Of a stretch of DNA of 50,329 nt, positions 34,853-43,395 are shown piece after piece. The translations under genes were made by a program, and so were the position numbers. The stretch is from Devosia elaeis (GTDB taxonomy: Bacteria > Pseudomonadota > Alphaproteobacteria > Rhizobiales > Devosiaceae). Positions within the stretch are counted from its first letter, which is position 1. Each line of letters opens with the position of its first letter. Where the stretch lies: positions 1 to 50,329 of the forward strand of contig NZ_LVVY01000123.1 in NCBI RefSeq assembly GCF_001650025.1. The letters are read 5' to 3'. The notes beneath the pieces were generated by a model. That model did not search any database, was not told where the DNA came from, and worked only from the letters and a program-made list of their open reading frames with translations.

Positions 34853-36004
34853 ATGAGCTCAGACCATATTCCAGACGGCCTTCTTTTCGGACGGGCCTGG
34901 GTGCCGGGCTTCGATCACCCCCGGGTGGTCACCGTGCGGGACGGGCAGGTGGTCGATATCACCGCGCCGGGCATGGCCAGCGTGCGCGACGTGGCCGAAA
35001 GCGGCCGGGCGGCCGAATATGTGCGCACGGCGCCGGGGCAGGCCGTGGGCGCCGTCGAGGCCGTGATGGCCAATGCGCTGGCCGGCGGATCCCGCCAGGA
35101 TGTGCCGCGTCTCCTGGCTCCGATCGACCTGCAGGCCATCAAGGCCTCGGGCGTCACGTTCGTCGTCTCGCTGCTGGAGCGGGTGATCGAGGAACAGGCG
35201 CGCGGCGACAAGTCCCGCGCCGATGCGCTGCGCTCGGAAATCCTGGACCTGATCGGCACCGACCTGTCGCAATTGGTGCCCGGATCGGACGCCGCCATGA
35301 AGGTGAAGGCCGCGCTGATCGAGAAGGGCGTGTGGAGCCAATATCTCGAAGTGGGGATCGGACCGGACGCGGAAATCTTCACCAAGGGCCAGCCGATGAG
35401 TGCGGTGGGCCATGGCGCCGAAGTGGGGCTGCATCCGATATCGACCTGGAACAATCCCGAGCCCGAGGTCGCGCTGCTGGTGACCAGCAAGGGCGAGATC
35501 ATCGGCGCGACGCTCGGCAATGACGTCAACCTGCGCGATGTCGAAGGGCGCTCGGCGCTGCTTCTGGGCAAGGCAAAGGATAACAATGCCTCGGCATCCC
35601 TGGGGCCGTTCGTGAGATTGTTCGAGGGCGATTTCACGCTGGAAACGATCAAGCAGGCCGAGATTGCGCTGCGCGTCGAAGGCGAGGACGGCTTCGTGCT
35701 GGAGGGGCGCTCCAACATGGCCGAAATCTCCAGAACCCCGGAATCGCTGGTGTCCGCGACCATCGGCGATCATCACCAATATCCCGACGGGCTGGTGCTT
35801 TACCTGGGCACCATGTTCGCTCCGGTGCAGGATCGCGACGGGGCCGGCAAGGGGTTCACCCACAAGATCGGCGATGTCGTCTCCATTTCGACACCGAGTC
35901 TGGGCACCTTGACCAACCGGGTGAACCTCTCGACCAAATGCCCGCCCTGGACCTATGGCACCAGCCATCTGCTCCGTGACCTTGCTCGCGCCAACCTCCT
36001 CTAA
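34853..36004 (+). CDS. FAH-family 2-keto-3-deoxy-pentonate dehydratase (XylX-like)
   Basis: A 383-residue fumarylacetoacetate-hydrolase-family protein. Length and motifs (GVGIGPDAEIFTKG-like segment, STWNNPEPEVALLV with metal-binding Glu residues, GATLGNDVNLRDVEGRSALLLGKAKDN) match XylX-type 2-keto-3-deoxyxylonate/arabinonate dehydratases, which make 2-oxoglutarate semialdehyde. The next gene encodes the dehydrogenase for that product, which strongly supports the role. The exact sugar acid is not determined. ATG 34853 has AGGGGG six bases upstream. Confidence 0.85.
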   Translation: MSSDHIPDGLLFGRAWVPGFDHPRVVTVRDGQVVDITAPGMASVRDVAESGRAAEYVRTAPGQAVGAVEAVMANALAGGSRQDVPRLLAPIDLQAIKASGVTFVVSLLERVIEEQARGDKSRADALRSEILDLIGTDLSQLVPGSDAAMKVKAALIEKGVWSQYLEVGIGPDAEIFTKGQPMSAVGHGAEVGLHPISTWNNPEPEVALLVTSKGEIIGATLGNDVNLRDVEGRSALLLGKAKDNNASASLGPFVRLFEGDFTLETIKQAEIALRVEGEDGFVLEGRSNMAEISRTPESLVSATIGDHHQYPDGLVLYLGTMFAPVQDRDGAGKGFTHKIGDVVSISTPSLGTLTNRVNLSTKCPPWTYGTSHLLRDLARANLL

Positions 36005-36052
36005 TCGCAGCGCTTTCCTCCTCCGAAGCGCCAATCACCGAAAGGCATCGAC

Positions 36053-37492
36053 ATGACCGACTTGCACAAGAACCTGATCGACGGCGAATGGGTGGGCTCG
36101 GATGGGGCGGAGAACATCAACCCCTCCAACATCAATGAAGTGGTGGGCGTCTATGCGCGCGCCAGCGCCGAGGAAACCAAGCAGGCCATCGCCGCCGCCA
36201 AGGCCGCTTTCCCCGCCTGGTCGCGCTCGGGCATTCTGGAGCGCCACGCGATCCTCTCCAAGACCAGCCAGGAAATCCTGGCGCGCAAGCAGGAACTGGG
36301 CGAATTGCTGAGCCGCGAGGAGGGCAAGACCCTGCCCGAAGGTATCGGTGAAGTCACCCGCGCGGCGCAGATCTTCGATTTCTTCGCCGGCGAAACCCTG
36401 CGCCTGGCCGGTGAAATCCTGCCCAGTGCCCGGCCGGGCCTGACGGTGGAAATCACCCGCGAACCGGTGGGCGTGGTGGGCATCATCACCCCCTGGAACT
36501 TCCCCATTGCCATTCCGGCCTGGAAGATCGCCCCGGCGCTCTGCTACGGCAATACCGTGGTGATCAAGCCGGCCGACCTGGTGCCGGGCTCGACCTGGGC
36601 CATCGTCGATATCCTGCAGCGCGCCGGCCTGCCCAAGGGCGTGCTGAACCTGGTTATGGGCCGCGGCTCGGTGGTGGGCCAGACCATGCTGGACAGCCCC
36701 GATGTCAACGCCATCACCTTTACCGGCTCGGTGGGGACCGGCAAGCGGGTGGCGGAAGCCTCGATCAAGCATGGCCGCAAGTTCCAGCTCGAAATGGGTG
36801 GCAAGAACCCGACCATCGTGCTCGACGACGCCGATCTCAAGGTCGCGGTGGAAAGCGTGGCGCAGTCGGCGTTCTTCTCGACCGGGCAGCGCTGCACGGC
36901 ATCGAGCCGGGTGATCGTGACCGAGGGTATCCACGACAAGTTCGTGGCGGCCCTGGCCGAGCGCACCAGCGGGCTGCGTGTGGGCCATGCCCTTGAAAAG
37001 GATACGGAAATCGGCCCGGTGGTCGATCCCGGCCAGCTCAAGCAGGACACCGATTACATCGAGATCGGCAAGGGCGAGGGCGCCAAGCTCATGGCCGGCG
37101 GCGAGCGGGTGAAGAAGGATACCGACGGGTATTTCCTGCAGCCGACGCTGTTTACCGAGGCGACCAATTCGATGCGGATCGCGCGCGAGGAAATCTTCGG
37201 GCCGGTCGCGGCGGTGATCAAGGTCAAGGATTACGAGGAAGCGCTGGCCACGGCCAACGATACGGAATTCGGGCTAAGTGCCGGTATCGTCACGACTTCT
37301 CTGAAATATGCGACCCATTTCAAGCGCAATTCGGAGGCCGGGATGGTGATGGTGAACGTGCCGACGGCAGGCGTGGATTTCCACGTGCCCTTCGGCGGCC
37401 GCAAGGGCTCCAGCTATGGTCCGCGCGAGCAGGGCAAGTATGCGGCGGAGTTCTTCACCATCGTCAAGACGGCCTATACCTCGGCCGGCTAA
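36053..37492 (+). CDS. 2-oxoglutarate semialdehyde dehydrogenase (aldehyde dehydrogenase family)
   Basis: NAD(P)-dependent aldehyde dehydrogenase of 479 residues. Cofactor site TPWNFPIAIPAWKIAPAL and GSVGTGK; general base E247 in LEMGGKN; catalytic C281 in STGQRCTASSR. The sequence type and the FAH-family dehydratase 48 bases upstream indicate oxidation of 2-oxoglutarate semialdehyde to 2-oxoglutarate, the final step of the Weimberg/oxidative arabinose route. The dehydrogenase, lactonase and first dehydratase genes of the pathway are not in this window. Confidence 0.92.
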   Translation: MTDLHKNLIDGEWVGSDGAENINPSNINEVVGVYARASAEETKQAIAAAKAAFPAWSRSGILERHAILSKTSQEILARKQELGELLSREEGKTLPEGIGEVTRAAQIFDFFAGETLRLAGEILPSARPGLTVEITREPVGVVGIITPWNFPIAIPAWKIAPALCYGNTVVIKPADLVPGSTWAIVDILQRAGLPKGVLNLVMGRGSVVGQTMLDSPDVNAITFTGSVGTGKRVAEASIKHGRKFQLEMGGKNPTIVLDDADLKVAVESVAQSAFFSTGQRCTASSRVIVTEGIHDKFVAALAERTSGLRVGHALEKDTEIGPVVDPGQLKQDTDYIEIGKGEGAKLMAGGERVKKDTDGYFLQPTLFTEATNSMRIAREEIFGPVAAVIKVKDYEEALATANDTEFGLSAGIVTTSLKYATHFKRNSEAGMVMVNVPTAGVDFHVPFGGRKGSSYGPREQGKYAAEFFTIVKTAYTSAG

Positions 37493-37521
37493 GGCGCAGA
37501 AAAGCATCGCAAAACGCTAGC

Positions 37522-37543
37522 ACGGGGCCCTCGCGGGCCCCGT
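37522..37543 (+). terminator. Terminator after the semialdehyde dehydrogenase gene
   Basis: Perfect 9-bp stem acggggccc (37522-37530) with gggccccgt (37535-37543), loop tcgc, followed by attcgtt. It lies between convergent genes and may serve both. Confidence 0.65.
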
Positions 37544-37560
37544 ATTCGTTAGCAGACTGT

Positions 37561-37983
37561 TCACCTTGAGCGCTGCGTCAGCGCCACTCCGGCCAGGATA
37601 AGGGTAACGCCGAGGGCACTGGCCCAGAACGTCATGGGCGCGCCGCGCGCCAGATCGAAAAGAACGCCCGAAACCATCTGCCCGCCGATGACCAGCAGCG
37701 CGGAATTGACGGCGCCGATGCGCGGGATGAGCCAGGAGCCGGCGGTGACGAAAATCACCCCCAAAGGTCCGCCGAGATAGACCCACCAGGGCGCGTCGGC
37801 GGCGCCGGGCAGGATGAGGTTTCCGAGAACCAGTCCGAGGACGGTGAGGAAGACGAAGCCGACAATGTGGTTCCAGAACGAAGCGATGAGCGGGCTGGTG
37901 GACATGGCCAGGCGGCCATTGAGCTGGCGGCTGAGGCCGACCAGGACGCCGGCGATGAGGGCATAGGCGATGAAGAGCGTCAT
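37561..37983 (-). CDS. YdcZ-type DMT transporter subunit (DUF606), second of pair
   Basis: A 140-residue protein with five membrane helices. Family motifs: VGLSRQLNGRLAMSTSPLIASFWNHIVGF and PWWVYLGGPLGVIFVTAGSWLIPRIGAVNSALLVIGGQMVSGVLFD. These half-size drug/metabolite transporter proteins usually work as dimers. Its start is three bases from the stop of the homologous upstream gene, so a heterodimer is likely. Confidence 0.88.
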   Translation of the reverse strand: MTLFIAYALIAGVLVGLSRQLNGRLAMSTSPLIASFWNHIVGFVFLTVLGLVLGNLILPGAADAPWWVYLGGPLGVIFVTAGSWLIPRIGAVNSALLVIGGQMVSGVLFDLARGAPMTFWASALGVTLILAGVALTQRSR

Positions 37984-37986
37984 CTG

Positions 37987-38472
37987 TCAGCTTCCCATGC
38001 CGAGGAAGATGATGAGCAGGCTCCCCGCGACGATGAGGACGACCGCGCCGGCATCGCGCCCGGTGAGGCGGCGGCGGGGCAGGCCGAACAGGCCCCATTG
38101 ATCGGCCGCGAGGCTGAAGGCGACCTGACCGGCAAGGCCGAGGGCCAGGGTGCCGGCCAAAGCCAGGGGCGTGTTGACGCTGGTGGAAGTCAGCATGACG
38201 GTGGCGGCGCCGGAAATGCCGCCGAGATAGGCCCAGAGCGGGGCCTTGCCGGAGGCCGATGGTTCCGCCGGCCGCCGGCGGAGGCGCAGCAGGGCCAGCA
38301 CGAGGATGGCCGCCAGCGTGCCGGTGCCATGGGCCAGCCAGGAGGAATAGAGCGCCCCGCCATAGCGGCCGGCTTCGGCATTGATGAAGACCGCAAAGGT
38401 CAGCAGGCCACCGCTGGCGAAGGCGGCGAGCAGATGCAGCGGCTTGGGGCGCTGCGCTGGAATGGACGACAT
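37987..38472 (-). CDS. YdcZ-type DMT transporter subunit (DUF606), first of pair
   Basis: A 161-residue homologue of the downstream gene, with five helices and the motifs FINAEAGRYGGALYSSWLAHGTGTL and PLWAYLGGISGAATVMLTSTSVNTPLALAGTLALGLAGQVAFSLAADQWGLFG. A longer hydrophilic loop after helix 2 (RLRRRPAEPSASGK) separates it from its partner. Tandem unequal copies suggest an obligate two-subunit transporter. Substrate unknown. Confidence 0.85.
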   Translation of the reverse strand: MSSIPAQRPKPLHLLAAFASGGLLTFAVFINAEAGRYGGALYSSWLAHGTGTLAAILVLALLRLRRRPAEPSASGKAPLWAYLGGISGAATVMLTSTSVNTPLALAGTLALGLAGQVAFSLAADQWGLFGLPRRRLTGRDAGAVVLIVAGSLLIIFLGMGS

Positions 38473-38515
38473 GGGAAGAACCGATTCGCAAAGAATGCGG
38501 CGAGCCTAGCACGGC

Positions 38516-39220
38516 TCAGGGCATGCCGTCGGGGTGATAGAAAGCGGTGATATTGGCCAGCGTCCAGCCAAGACAGGCCTGGGCCCAGTCGGTGGCGGCC
38601 GCGATATTGCGTTCCCGCGCCCATCTGGCGCGGCCGGCCTGGCGGGCGGGCAGACAAGCGGCGACCAGGCCGGGCGTGCAGGAGGAATGGGCATAAGCGG
38701 CGATGAAGAGCTCCATCCGGCGGCGCTGCTCGGCGGGAGGCCGATCGGGATCGCCGAAATCGAGCCAGGCCCAGACCGAATAGGTCAGATCCCAGAGACG
38801 GGTGCCGGGCGCGGCGGTGTCGAAATCGATCATGCCGGTGGGCAGGCCATCGGTCATGACCGTATTGGCCGGCGTCCAATCGTTATGGCACATGATTTCG
38901 GCATGGGCCGCGACGACGGGCGCGAAATCGGCGGTGGCGTCATGATAGGCGCGCAGCAGGCGGGCGGCCGCCACGAGCTGGACGTCGGTGAAATCGCCCT
39001 CGCCGACCGGGACATGACCCGGCAGGAAGGTGAGGATTTCCCGGCCCTGCGGGTCATGGCCAAGAAAGCGCGGCGCGCCGGAAAAGTCCTTGCGGTCCAG
39101 ATGGGCGAAAAGGGCGTGCTGCAGGCTCATGTCGCGACGGATGGTGCGGCGGACCGTGTCGCCGACGCGCACGACAGTGCTGATCTGCCCGCCCGCCAGG
39201 GGAATTTCAGCTTCGGTCAT
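38516..39220 (-). CDS. Aminoglycoside phosphotransferase (APH)-family kinase
   Basis: A 234-residue small-molecule kinase-fold protein. The catalytic loop is HNDWTPANT (H112, D114, N119) and the metal-binding site is [16 protein letters not shown] (D132). The N-terminal lobe is short, without a clear ATP-binding lysine region. Proteins of this family phosphorylate diverse substrates, so antibiotic resistance should not be assumed. ATG 39220 has GAGGG seven bases upstream. It is 43 bases upstream of the YdcZ pair and may be cotranscribed. Confidence 0.85.
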   Translation of the reverse strand: MTEAEIPLAGGQISTVVRVGDTVRRTIRRDMSLQHALFAHLDRKDFSGAPRFLGHDPQGREILTFLPGHVPVGEGDFTDVQLVAAARLLRAYHDATADFAPVVAAHAEIMCHNDWTPANTVMTDGLPTGMIDFDTAAPGTRLWDLTYSVWAWLDFGDPDRPPAEQRRRMELFIAAYAHSSCTPGLVAACLPARQAGRARWARERNIAAATDWAQACLGWTLANITAFYHPDGMP

Positions 39221-39240
39221 GCGGCACCCTCTCTCCAGCG

Positions 39241-39482
39241 ATAATGATCGGGCGGGGGCACAAGAGCAAGAAGCGCGGCAGCGAGCCGGCGCCTGTGACG
39301 GGGAAATGGGTTGGGCGGCTTGATTTTTTTCGGCGCAGCCCGCATGAAGGCCGCAGAACTCCGGACCCGGTGCAATCCCGGGTGGCTCTTCTGGCCGCCG
39401 ATCCGCCAGACAATCCAGTGATACATCGCCGTCCTGCCCGTCTGCCCAGCGCGGACCCGGCCCGACGCCATCTGGACCCTTC
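39241..39482 (+). other. Structured-looking leader upstream of the SulP gene
   Basis: No gene seen. A T-run (39322-39328) in a GC-rich context is followed by hairpins acccgg/ccgggt (about 39364-39382) and ctggc/gccag (about 39392-39411). The gap holds both the SulP promoter and that of the divergent kinase gene. I could not match it to a known riboswitch. Confidence 0.3.
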
Positions 39483-40967
39483 ATGACCTTTTCAGATTCT
39501 CTCCGCCGCAACTGGTTCTCCAACCTTCGGGGCGACATTCTCGCGGGCATCGTCGTTGCCCTGGCCCTCATTCCCGAGGCGATCGGCTTTTCCATCATTG
39601 CCGGCGTCGATCCCAAGGTGGGGCTTTACGCCTCGGTGGTCATCGCCATCGTCATTTCCTTTGCCGGCGGGCGTCCGGCCATGATCTCCGCCGCGACGGC
39701 GGCCACGGCCGTGCTGTTCGGATCGCTGGTGCGCGAGCATGGGCTGCAATACCTGCTGGCGGCGACGATCCTGGCCGGGGTGCTGCAAATCCTCGCCGGA
39801 TATCTGCGGATCGGCTATCTCATGCGCTTCGTGTCGCGCTCGGTCATGACCGGCTTCGTCAACGCCCTGGCCATCCTGATCTTCATGGCGCAATTGCCCG
39901 AACTGATCGGGGTGACCTGGCAATCCTATGCGATGATCGCAGCCGGGCTCGCGGTGATCTATCTGTTTCCGCGCCTGACCCGGGCCATTCCCTCGCCCCT
40001 GGTCTGCATCCTCGTGCTGACCGGCGCGGCGCTGATGCTGGGCATCGACACGCGCACCGTCGCCGATCTGGGCGAATTGCCCGATGCGCTGCCGATGCTG
40101 CTCATTCCGCAAATCCCGCTCACGCTGGAAACGCTGTGGATCATCCTGCCCACGTCCGTGGCCGTGGCCGCCGTGGGCCTATTGGAAAGCCTCCTCACCG
40201 CCTCGATCGTCGACCAGATGACCGATACCAAGAGCGACAAGAACCGGGAAAGCATCGGGCAGGGCATTGCCAATATCGCCAGCGGCTTCTTCGGCGGCAT
40301 GGCCGGATGCGCCATGATCGGGCAATCGGTGATCAATGTGAAATCGGGCGGCCGGTCGCGGCTCTCCACTTTCGTGGCGGGCGCTTTCCTGCTGTTCCTG
40401 CTGCTGGTGCTGGGCGATTGGGTGGGGCTGGTGCCGATGCCGGCGCTGGTGGCCATCATGATCATGGTGTCGATCGGCACGTTCCGCTGGTCGTCGCTGA
40501 CCGACCTGCGTCACCATCCGCGGCGGTCGAGCCTGGTCATGCTGGCCACGGTCATCACCGTGGTCGGCACCCATAACCTGGCGCTCGGCGTGGGGGTCGG
40601 GGTGCTGCTGTCCGGCATTTTCTTCGCCTGGAAGGTGGCGCAAATCTTCCGCGTCTCCTCGATTCTGTCGGCTGACGGGCGCGAGCGGGATTATCTCGTG
40701 GAAGGGCAGCTCTTCTTCGCCTCCGCCGCCGATTTCGAGGCGGCATTCGATTTCCGGGAAAAGCTGGAGCGGGTCCGCATCGATGTCAGCCGGGCCCATA
40801 TCTGGGACCTGACCGGCGTGCAGGCGGTGGACATGGCGGTGCTGAAATTCCGCCGCGAAGGGGTGGAGGTGGAGCTGATCGGGATGAACGAGGCCAGCGC
40901 CACCATCATGGACAAGCTGGCCGTACACGACCAGCCGGGCGCCCTCGAGCGCATGCTCGGCCATTAA
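39483..40967 (+). CDS. SulP family inorganic anion transporter with STAS domain
   Basis: A 494-residue membrane protein of the SulP/SLC26 family. The transport domain of about 12-14 helices starts [38 protein letters not shown] and includes [23 protein letters not shown]-terminal STAS domain (about 395-494) contains [23 protein letters not shown] sequence. Substrate may be sulfate, bicarbonate or another anion. No cys genes or carbonic anhydrase adjoin it, so context does not decide. Confidence 0.93.
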   Translation: MTFSDSLRRNWFSNLRGDILAGIVVALALIPEAIGFSIIAGVDPKVGLYASVVIAIVISFAGGRPAMISAATAATAVLFGSLVREHGLQYLLAATILAGVLQILAGYLRIGYLMRFVSRSVMTGFVNALAILIFMAQLPELIGVTWQSYAMIAAGLAVIYLFPRLTRAIPSPLVCILVLTGAALMLGIDTRTVADLGELPDALPMLLIPQIPLTLETLWIILPTSVAVAAVGLLESLLTASIVDQMTDTKSDKNRESIGQGIANIASGFFGGMAGCAMIGQSVINVKSGGRSRLSTFVAGAFLLFLLLVLGDWVGLVPMPALVAIMIMVSIGTFRWSSLTDLRHHPRRSSLVMLATVITVVGTHNLALGVGVGVLLSGIFFAWKVAQIFRVSSILSADGRERDYLVEGQLFFASAADFEAAFDFREKLERVRIDVSRAHIWDLTGVQAVDMAVLKFRREGVEVELIGMNEASATIMDKLAVHDQPGALERMLGH

Positions 40968-41014
40968 GAGTGGACGGCCGGCCTGGCCATGGCGAATGAG
41001 GGGATTGGACGCTC

Positions 41015-41959
41015 ATGTTTCACCTGACCGCAGACGATTTCTGGCAGCTGCTCCCGCTCGAGGACGCGGTGGAGGCCCTCCGCGCCTTTCATGAGGCGCC
41101 GGCCAATCCGGTGGTCGGCCGACATCTCCTGCAGCAGCCGGATGGGCCGGGGACCTTCGCTTCGCTCTCCGCGTGGTCGGACACCTACATCGCGGTCAAG
41201 CTGATCGGCGCCTTTCCCGGCAATCCGTCGTTGCCCGCGCCACTGGCTGCCGGCCAGGGCCTCGTGGCGCTGCTCGACGGAAAGACCGGCGTGCCGCTGA
41301 TGACCTGTGACGCGGCGGCGCTGACCCATTGCAAGACCGCCGCCGATTCCGCGCTCGGCGTCGATCTTCTCGCCCGTCGCGACAGCGAGACGCTGCTGAT
41401 CGTTGGCGCCGGCGGGCTGGCCGAGCATTTCATCCGGGCCATATCGGCCATGCGCCCGAACCTGCGGCGGATATGGATCTGGAACAGGACGGAGGAAAGG
41501 GCGGGGGCGCTGGTGGAACGGCTGCGGGGCCATGCCATCCCCTGCATGGTGGCGGCCGATCTCGGCAGCGCGCTGGCGGAGGCGGATATCGTCTCCTCAC
41601 TGACGATGAGCGAGGTTCCGCTGGTGCGGGGGCAGCTGTTGCAGCCGGGCGCGCATGTGGACCTCGTGGGGTCCTACCAGCCGCAGATGCGGGAAGCCGA
41701 TGACGCGGTGCTGATGCGGGCCGGCCGGCTTTTCCTCGATACGCGGCTGAATTGCGAGGCGAGCGGGGATGTGTGCCAGCCCCTCGCGGACGGCATTCTG
41801 CGGCGCGAGCAAATCGAGGCCGACCTGTTCGATCTCTGTTCGGGCAAGCATGGTGGGCGCGCGAGCGACGCGGACATCACCGTCTACAAGAATGTCGGCG
41901 GCGGGCATCTGGACCTGGCGGTGGCCGCAGAGGTCTATCGGCGGGCGATGCGCGGCTGA
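41015..41959 (+). CDS. Ornithine cyclodeaminase / mu-crystallin family protein
   Basis: A 314-residue NAD(P)-dependent enzyme of the ornithine cyclodeaminase family. The N-terminal substrate region ends with GTFASLSAWSDTYIAVKLIGAFPGNPSLPAP, followed by the LTHCKTAADSALGVDLLARRDSETLLIVGAGGLAEHFIRA Rossmann motif and the VDLVGSYQPQMREADDAVL and SDADITVYKNVGGGHLDLA blocks. Members include cyclodeaminases, alanine dehydrogenases and ketimine reductases; which one is unclear. Starts 47 bases after the SulP gene, so possibly in an operon. Confidence 0.9.
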   Translation: MFHLTADDFWQLLPLEDAVEALRAFHEAPANPVVGRHLLQQPDGPGTFASLSAWSDTYIAVKLIGAFPGNPSLPAPLAAGQGLVALLDGKTGVPLMTCDAAALTHCKTAADSALGVDLLARRDSETLLIVGAGGLAEHFIRAISAMRPNLRRIWIWNRTEERAGALVERLRGHAIPCMVAADLGSALAEADIVSSLTMSEVPLVRGQLLQPGAHVDLVGSYQPQMREADDAVLMRAGRLFLDTRLNCEASGDVCQPLADGILRREQIEADLFDLCSGKHGGRASDADITVYKNVGGGHLDLAVAAEVYRRAMRG

Positions 41960-41968
41960 GGCGCGGCA

Positions 41969-42649
41969 CTACCCGCCGAACATGGCCTGGAACTGCCGGG
42001 CGCCGGAGGGGGTGAAGGTGACGATGCGCGTGGCTTTTTCCACGCTGGCCCAATCCAGCTCGACAAAGCGGGCGAAGAGGGCGCGGCCCAGGCTGCCGGC
42101 CAGATGCGAGCGGCGCTCGCTCCAGTCGAGGCATTCGCGGCACAGGGCAGGGCGGCCGGCGGCGAGCGCGTCGATGTCCAGGCCGAGGCCGGCCATGAAG
42201 GTCCGGCCGGTTTCGGTCAGCCGCAACTGGCCCTCGCCGGAGGCCAGGTATTGGTTCGACACCAGGCTGTCGAACATCTGCACGCCCATGTCGCCGGCCA
42301 GGTGATTGTAGCAGATGCGGGCCCGGCGCAAGGCCTGGTCCCTGGGGCCGGTGCGGCTGCGCAAATGGCCGGCGCCGGCGGCAAGGCCCATCAGCGCTTC
42401 GAGCACGCCCGCCACCTCCGCCGAGGCGAGGGAGAAATATTTGTGCCGGCCCTGCTTGCGGGTGGACAGAAAACCGCTTTCCAGCAGGCGGGCCAGATGG
42501 GCGCTGGCCGTCTGCGCGGTGATGCCGGCCTCGGCGGCCAGCTCGGTCGCGGTCAGCGCCTTGCCGCTCATCAACGCGACCAGCATGTTGGCGCGGGCGG
42601 GGTCGCCGATCAGCGCGGCGATGCGGGCAATGTCGGGACCTTCTTTCAT
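41969..42649 (-). CDS. ArsR-family transcriptional regulator
   Basis: A 226-residue regulator, about twice the length of minimal ArsR proteins. The N-terminal winged helix (about 5-75) has MLVALMSGKALTATELAAEAGITAQTASAHLARLLESGFLSTRKQGRHKYFSLA. The C-terminal half (about 95-226) is a sensor-like domain with an RPALCRECLDWSERRSHLAGSLG segment containing two cysteines (C-x2-C). It is divergent from the NIPSNAP and monooxygenase genes and is probably their regulator. Confidence 0.88.
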   Translation of the reverse strand: MKEGPDIARIAALIGDPARANMLVALMSGKALTATELAAEAGITAQTASAHLARLLESGFLSTRKQGRHKYFSLASAEVAGVLEALMGLAAGAGHLRSRTGPRDQALRRARICYNHLAGDMGVQMFDSLVSNQYLASGEGQLRLTETGRTFMAGLGLDIDALAAGRPALCRECLDWSERRSHLAGSLGRALFARFVELDWASVEKATRIVTFTPSGARQFQAMFGG

Positions 42650-42724
42650 AGTTCGATGGTAACCGAAGCATGGGCGGAGCGAAAGCCCCTATGATGGGCC
42701 CGGTTCATTCCGGAGGACGCCGCC

Positions 42725-43048
42725 ATGCTGACCTGTATCATCCGCTATCAGATCGACCCGGCCAAGAAGGAGCACTTCGTCCGCTATGCGCGCAATTGGG
42801 GACAGGCGATCCCGCGCTGCGGCGCCGAGCTGATCGGCTATTTCGCTCCGCATGAGGGTTCGGCCACGCTGGCCTATGGCATCTACAACATTGCCAGCCT
42901 CGCCGATTACGAGGCCTATCGGGCGCGGCTGGCCGCCGATCCGCTCGGGCGGGAGAATTACGACTTCGCCCTGCGCGAGCGCTTCCTTTTGCGCGAGGAC
43001 AGGACGTTCCTCCGGCTGGTGTCCACGCCGCATGGGGACCGGGCATGA
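42725..43048 (+). CDS. NIPSNAP family protein
   Basis: A 107-residue ferredoxin-like-fold protein of the NIPSNAP family: MLTCIIRYQIDPAKKEHFVRYARNWGQAIPRCGAELIGYFAPHEGS and the middle YGIYNIASLADYEAYRARLAADP. Family function is poorly known. GGAGG ribosome-binding site. The stop overlaps the start of the next gene (ATGA), so both are coupled. It is divergent from the ArsR gene across 75 bases. Confidence 0.88.
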   Translation: MLTCIIRYQIDPAKKEHFVRYARNWGQAIPRCGAELIGYFAPHEGSATLAYGIYNIASLADYEAYRARLAADPLGRENYDFALRERFLLREDRTFLRLVSTPHGDRA

Positions 43049-43392
43049 TCGCGGTGATCTTCGAGGTCGAGCCGGCCGAGGGGCAGGAAGCGGCCTATCT
43101 CGATATCGCCGCCGATCTGCGGGCGCTGCTGGATGAGGTGGAGGGCTTCGTTTCGGTCGAGCGGTTCAGGAGCCTGACCGATCCCGGCAAGGTGCTGTCG
43201 CTGTCGTTTTTCGAGGACGAGGCGGCTTTGGCGCGCTGGCGCAACAATGCCGCGCATAGACGCGCCCAGGCCATGGGACGCGGCGGGGTGTTCCGCGATT
43301 ACCGGCTGCGCATCGCCCATGTGCTGCGCGATTACGGCCTGGCGGCGCGGGCGGAAGCGCCGGCGGACAGCCGCGCGGCGCATGAGGCGTGA
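43045..43392 (+). CDS. Antibiotic biosynthesis monooxygenase-like (ABM) protein
   Basis: A 115-residue dimeric alpha/beta-barrel protein: MIAVIFEVEPAEGQEAAYLDIAADLRALLDEVEGFVSVERFRSLTDPGKVLSLSFFEDEAALARWRNNAAHRRAQ. The HRRAQAMGR and WRN motifs fit the ABM/heme-degrading superfamily; substrate unknown. It is translationally coupled to the NIPSNAP gene and likely controlled by the ArsR regulator. It converges on phoB. Confidence 0.88.
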   Translation: MIAVIFEVEPAEGQEAAYLDIAADLRALLDEVEGFVSVERFRSLTDPGKVLSLSFFEDEAALARWRNNAAHRRAQAMGRGGVFRDYRLRIAHVLRDYGLAARAEAPADSRAAHEA

Positions 43393-43395
43393 CGA

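Noticed and set aside
38516..39220. Aminoglycoside resistance gene
   Set aside because: APH-fold kinases are a broad family; nothing in the context suggests antibiotic resistance.
42650..42724. ArsR operator around ttcgatggtaaccgaa
   Set aside because: The dyad is interrupted by two extra bases and is only 6 bp per arm; too weak to list as a feature.
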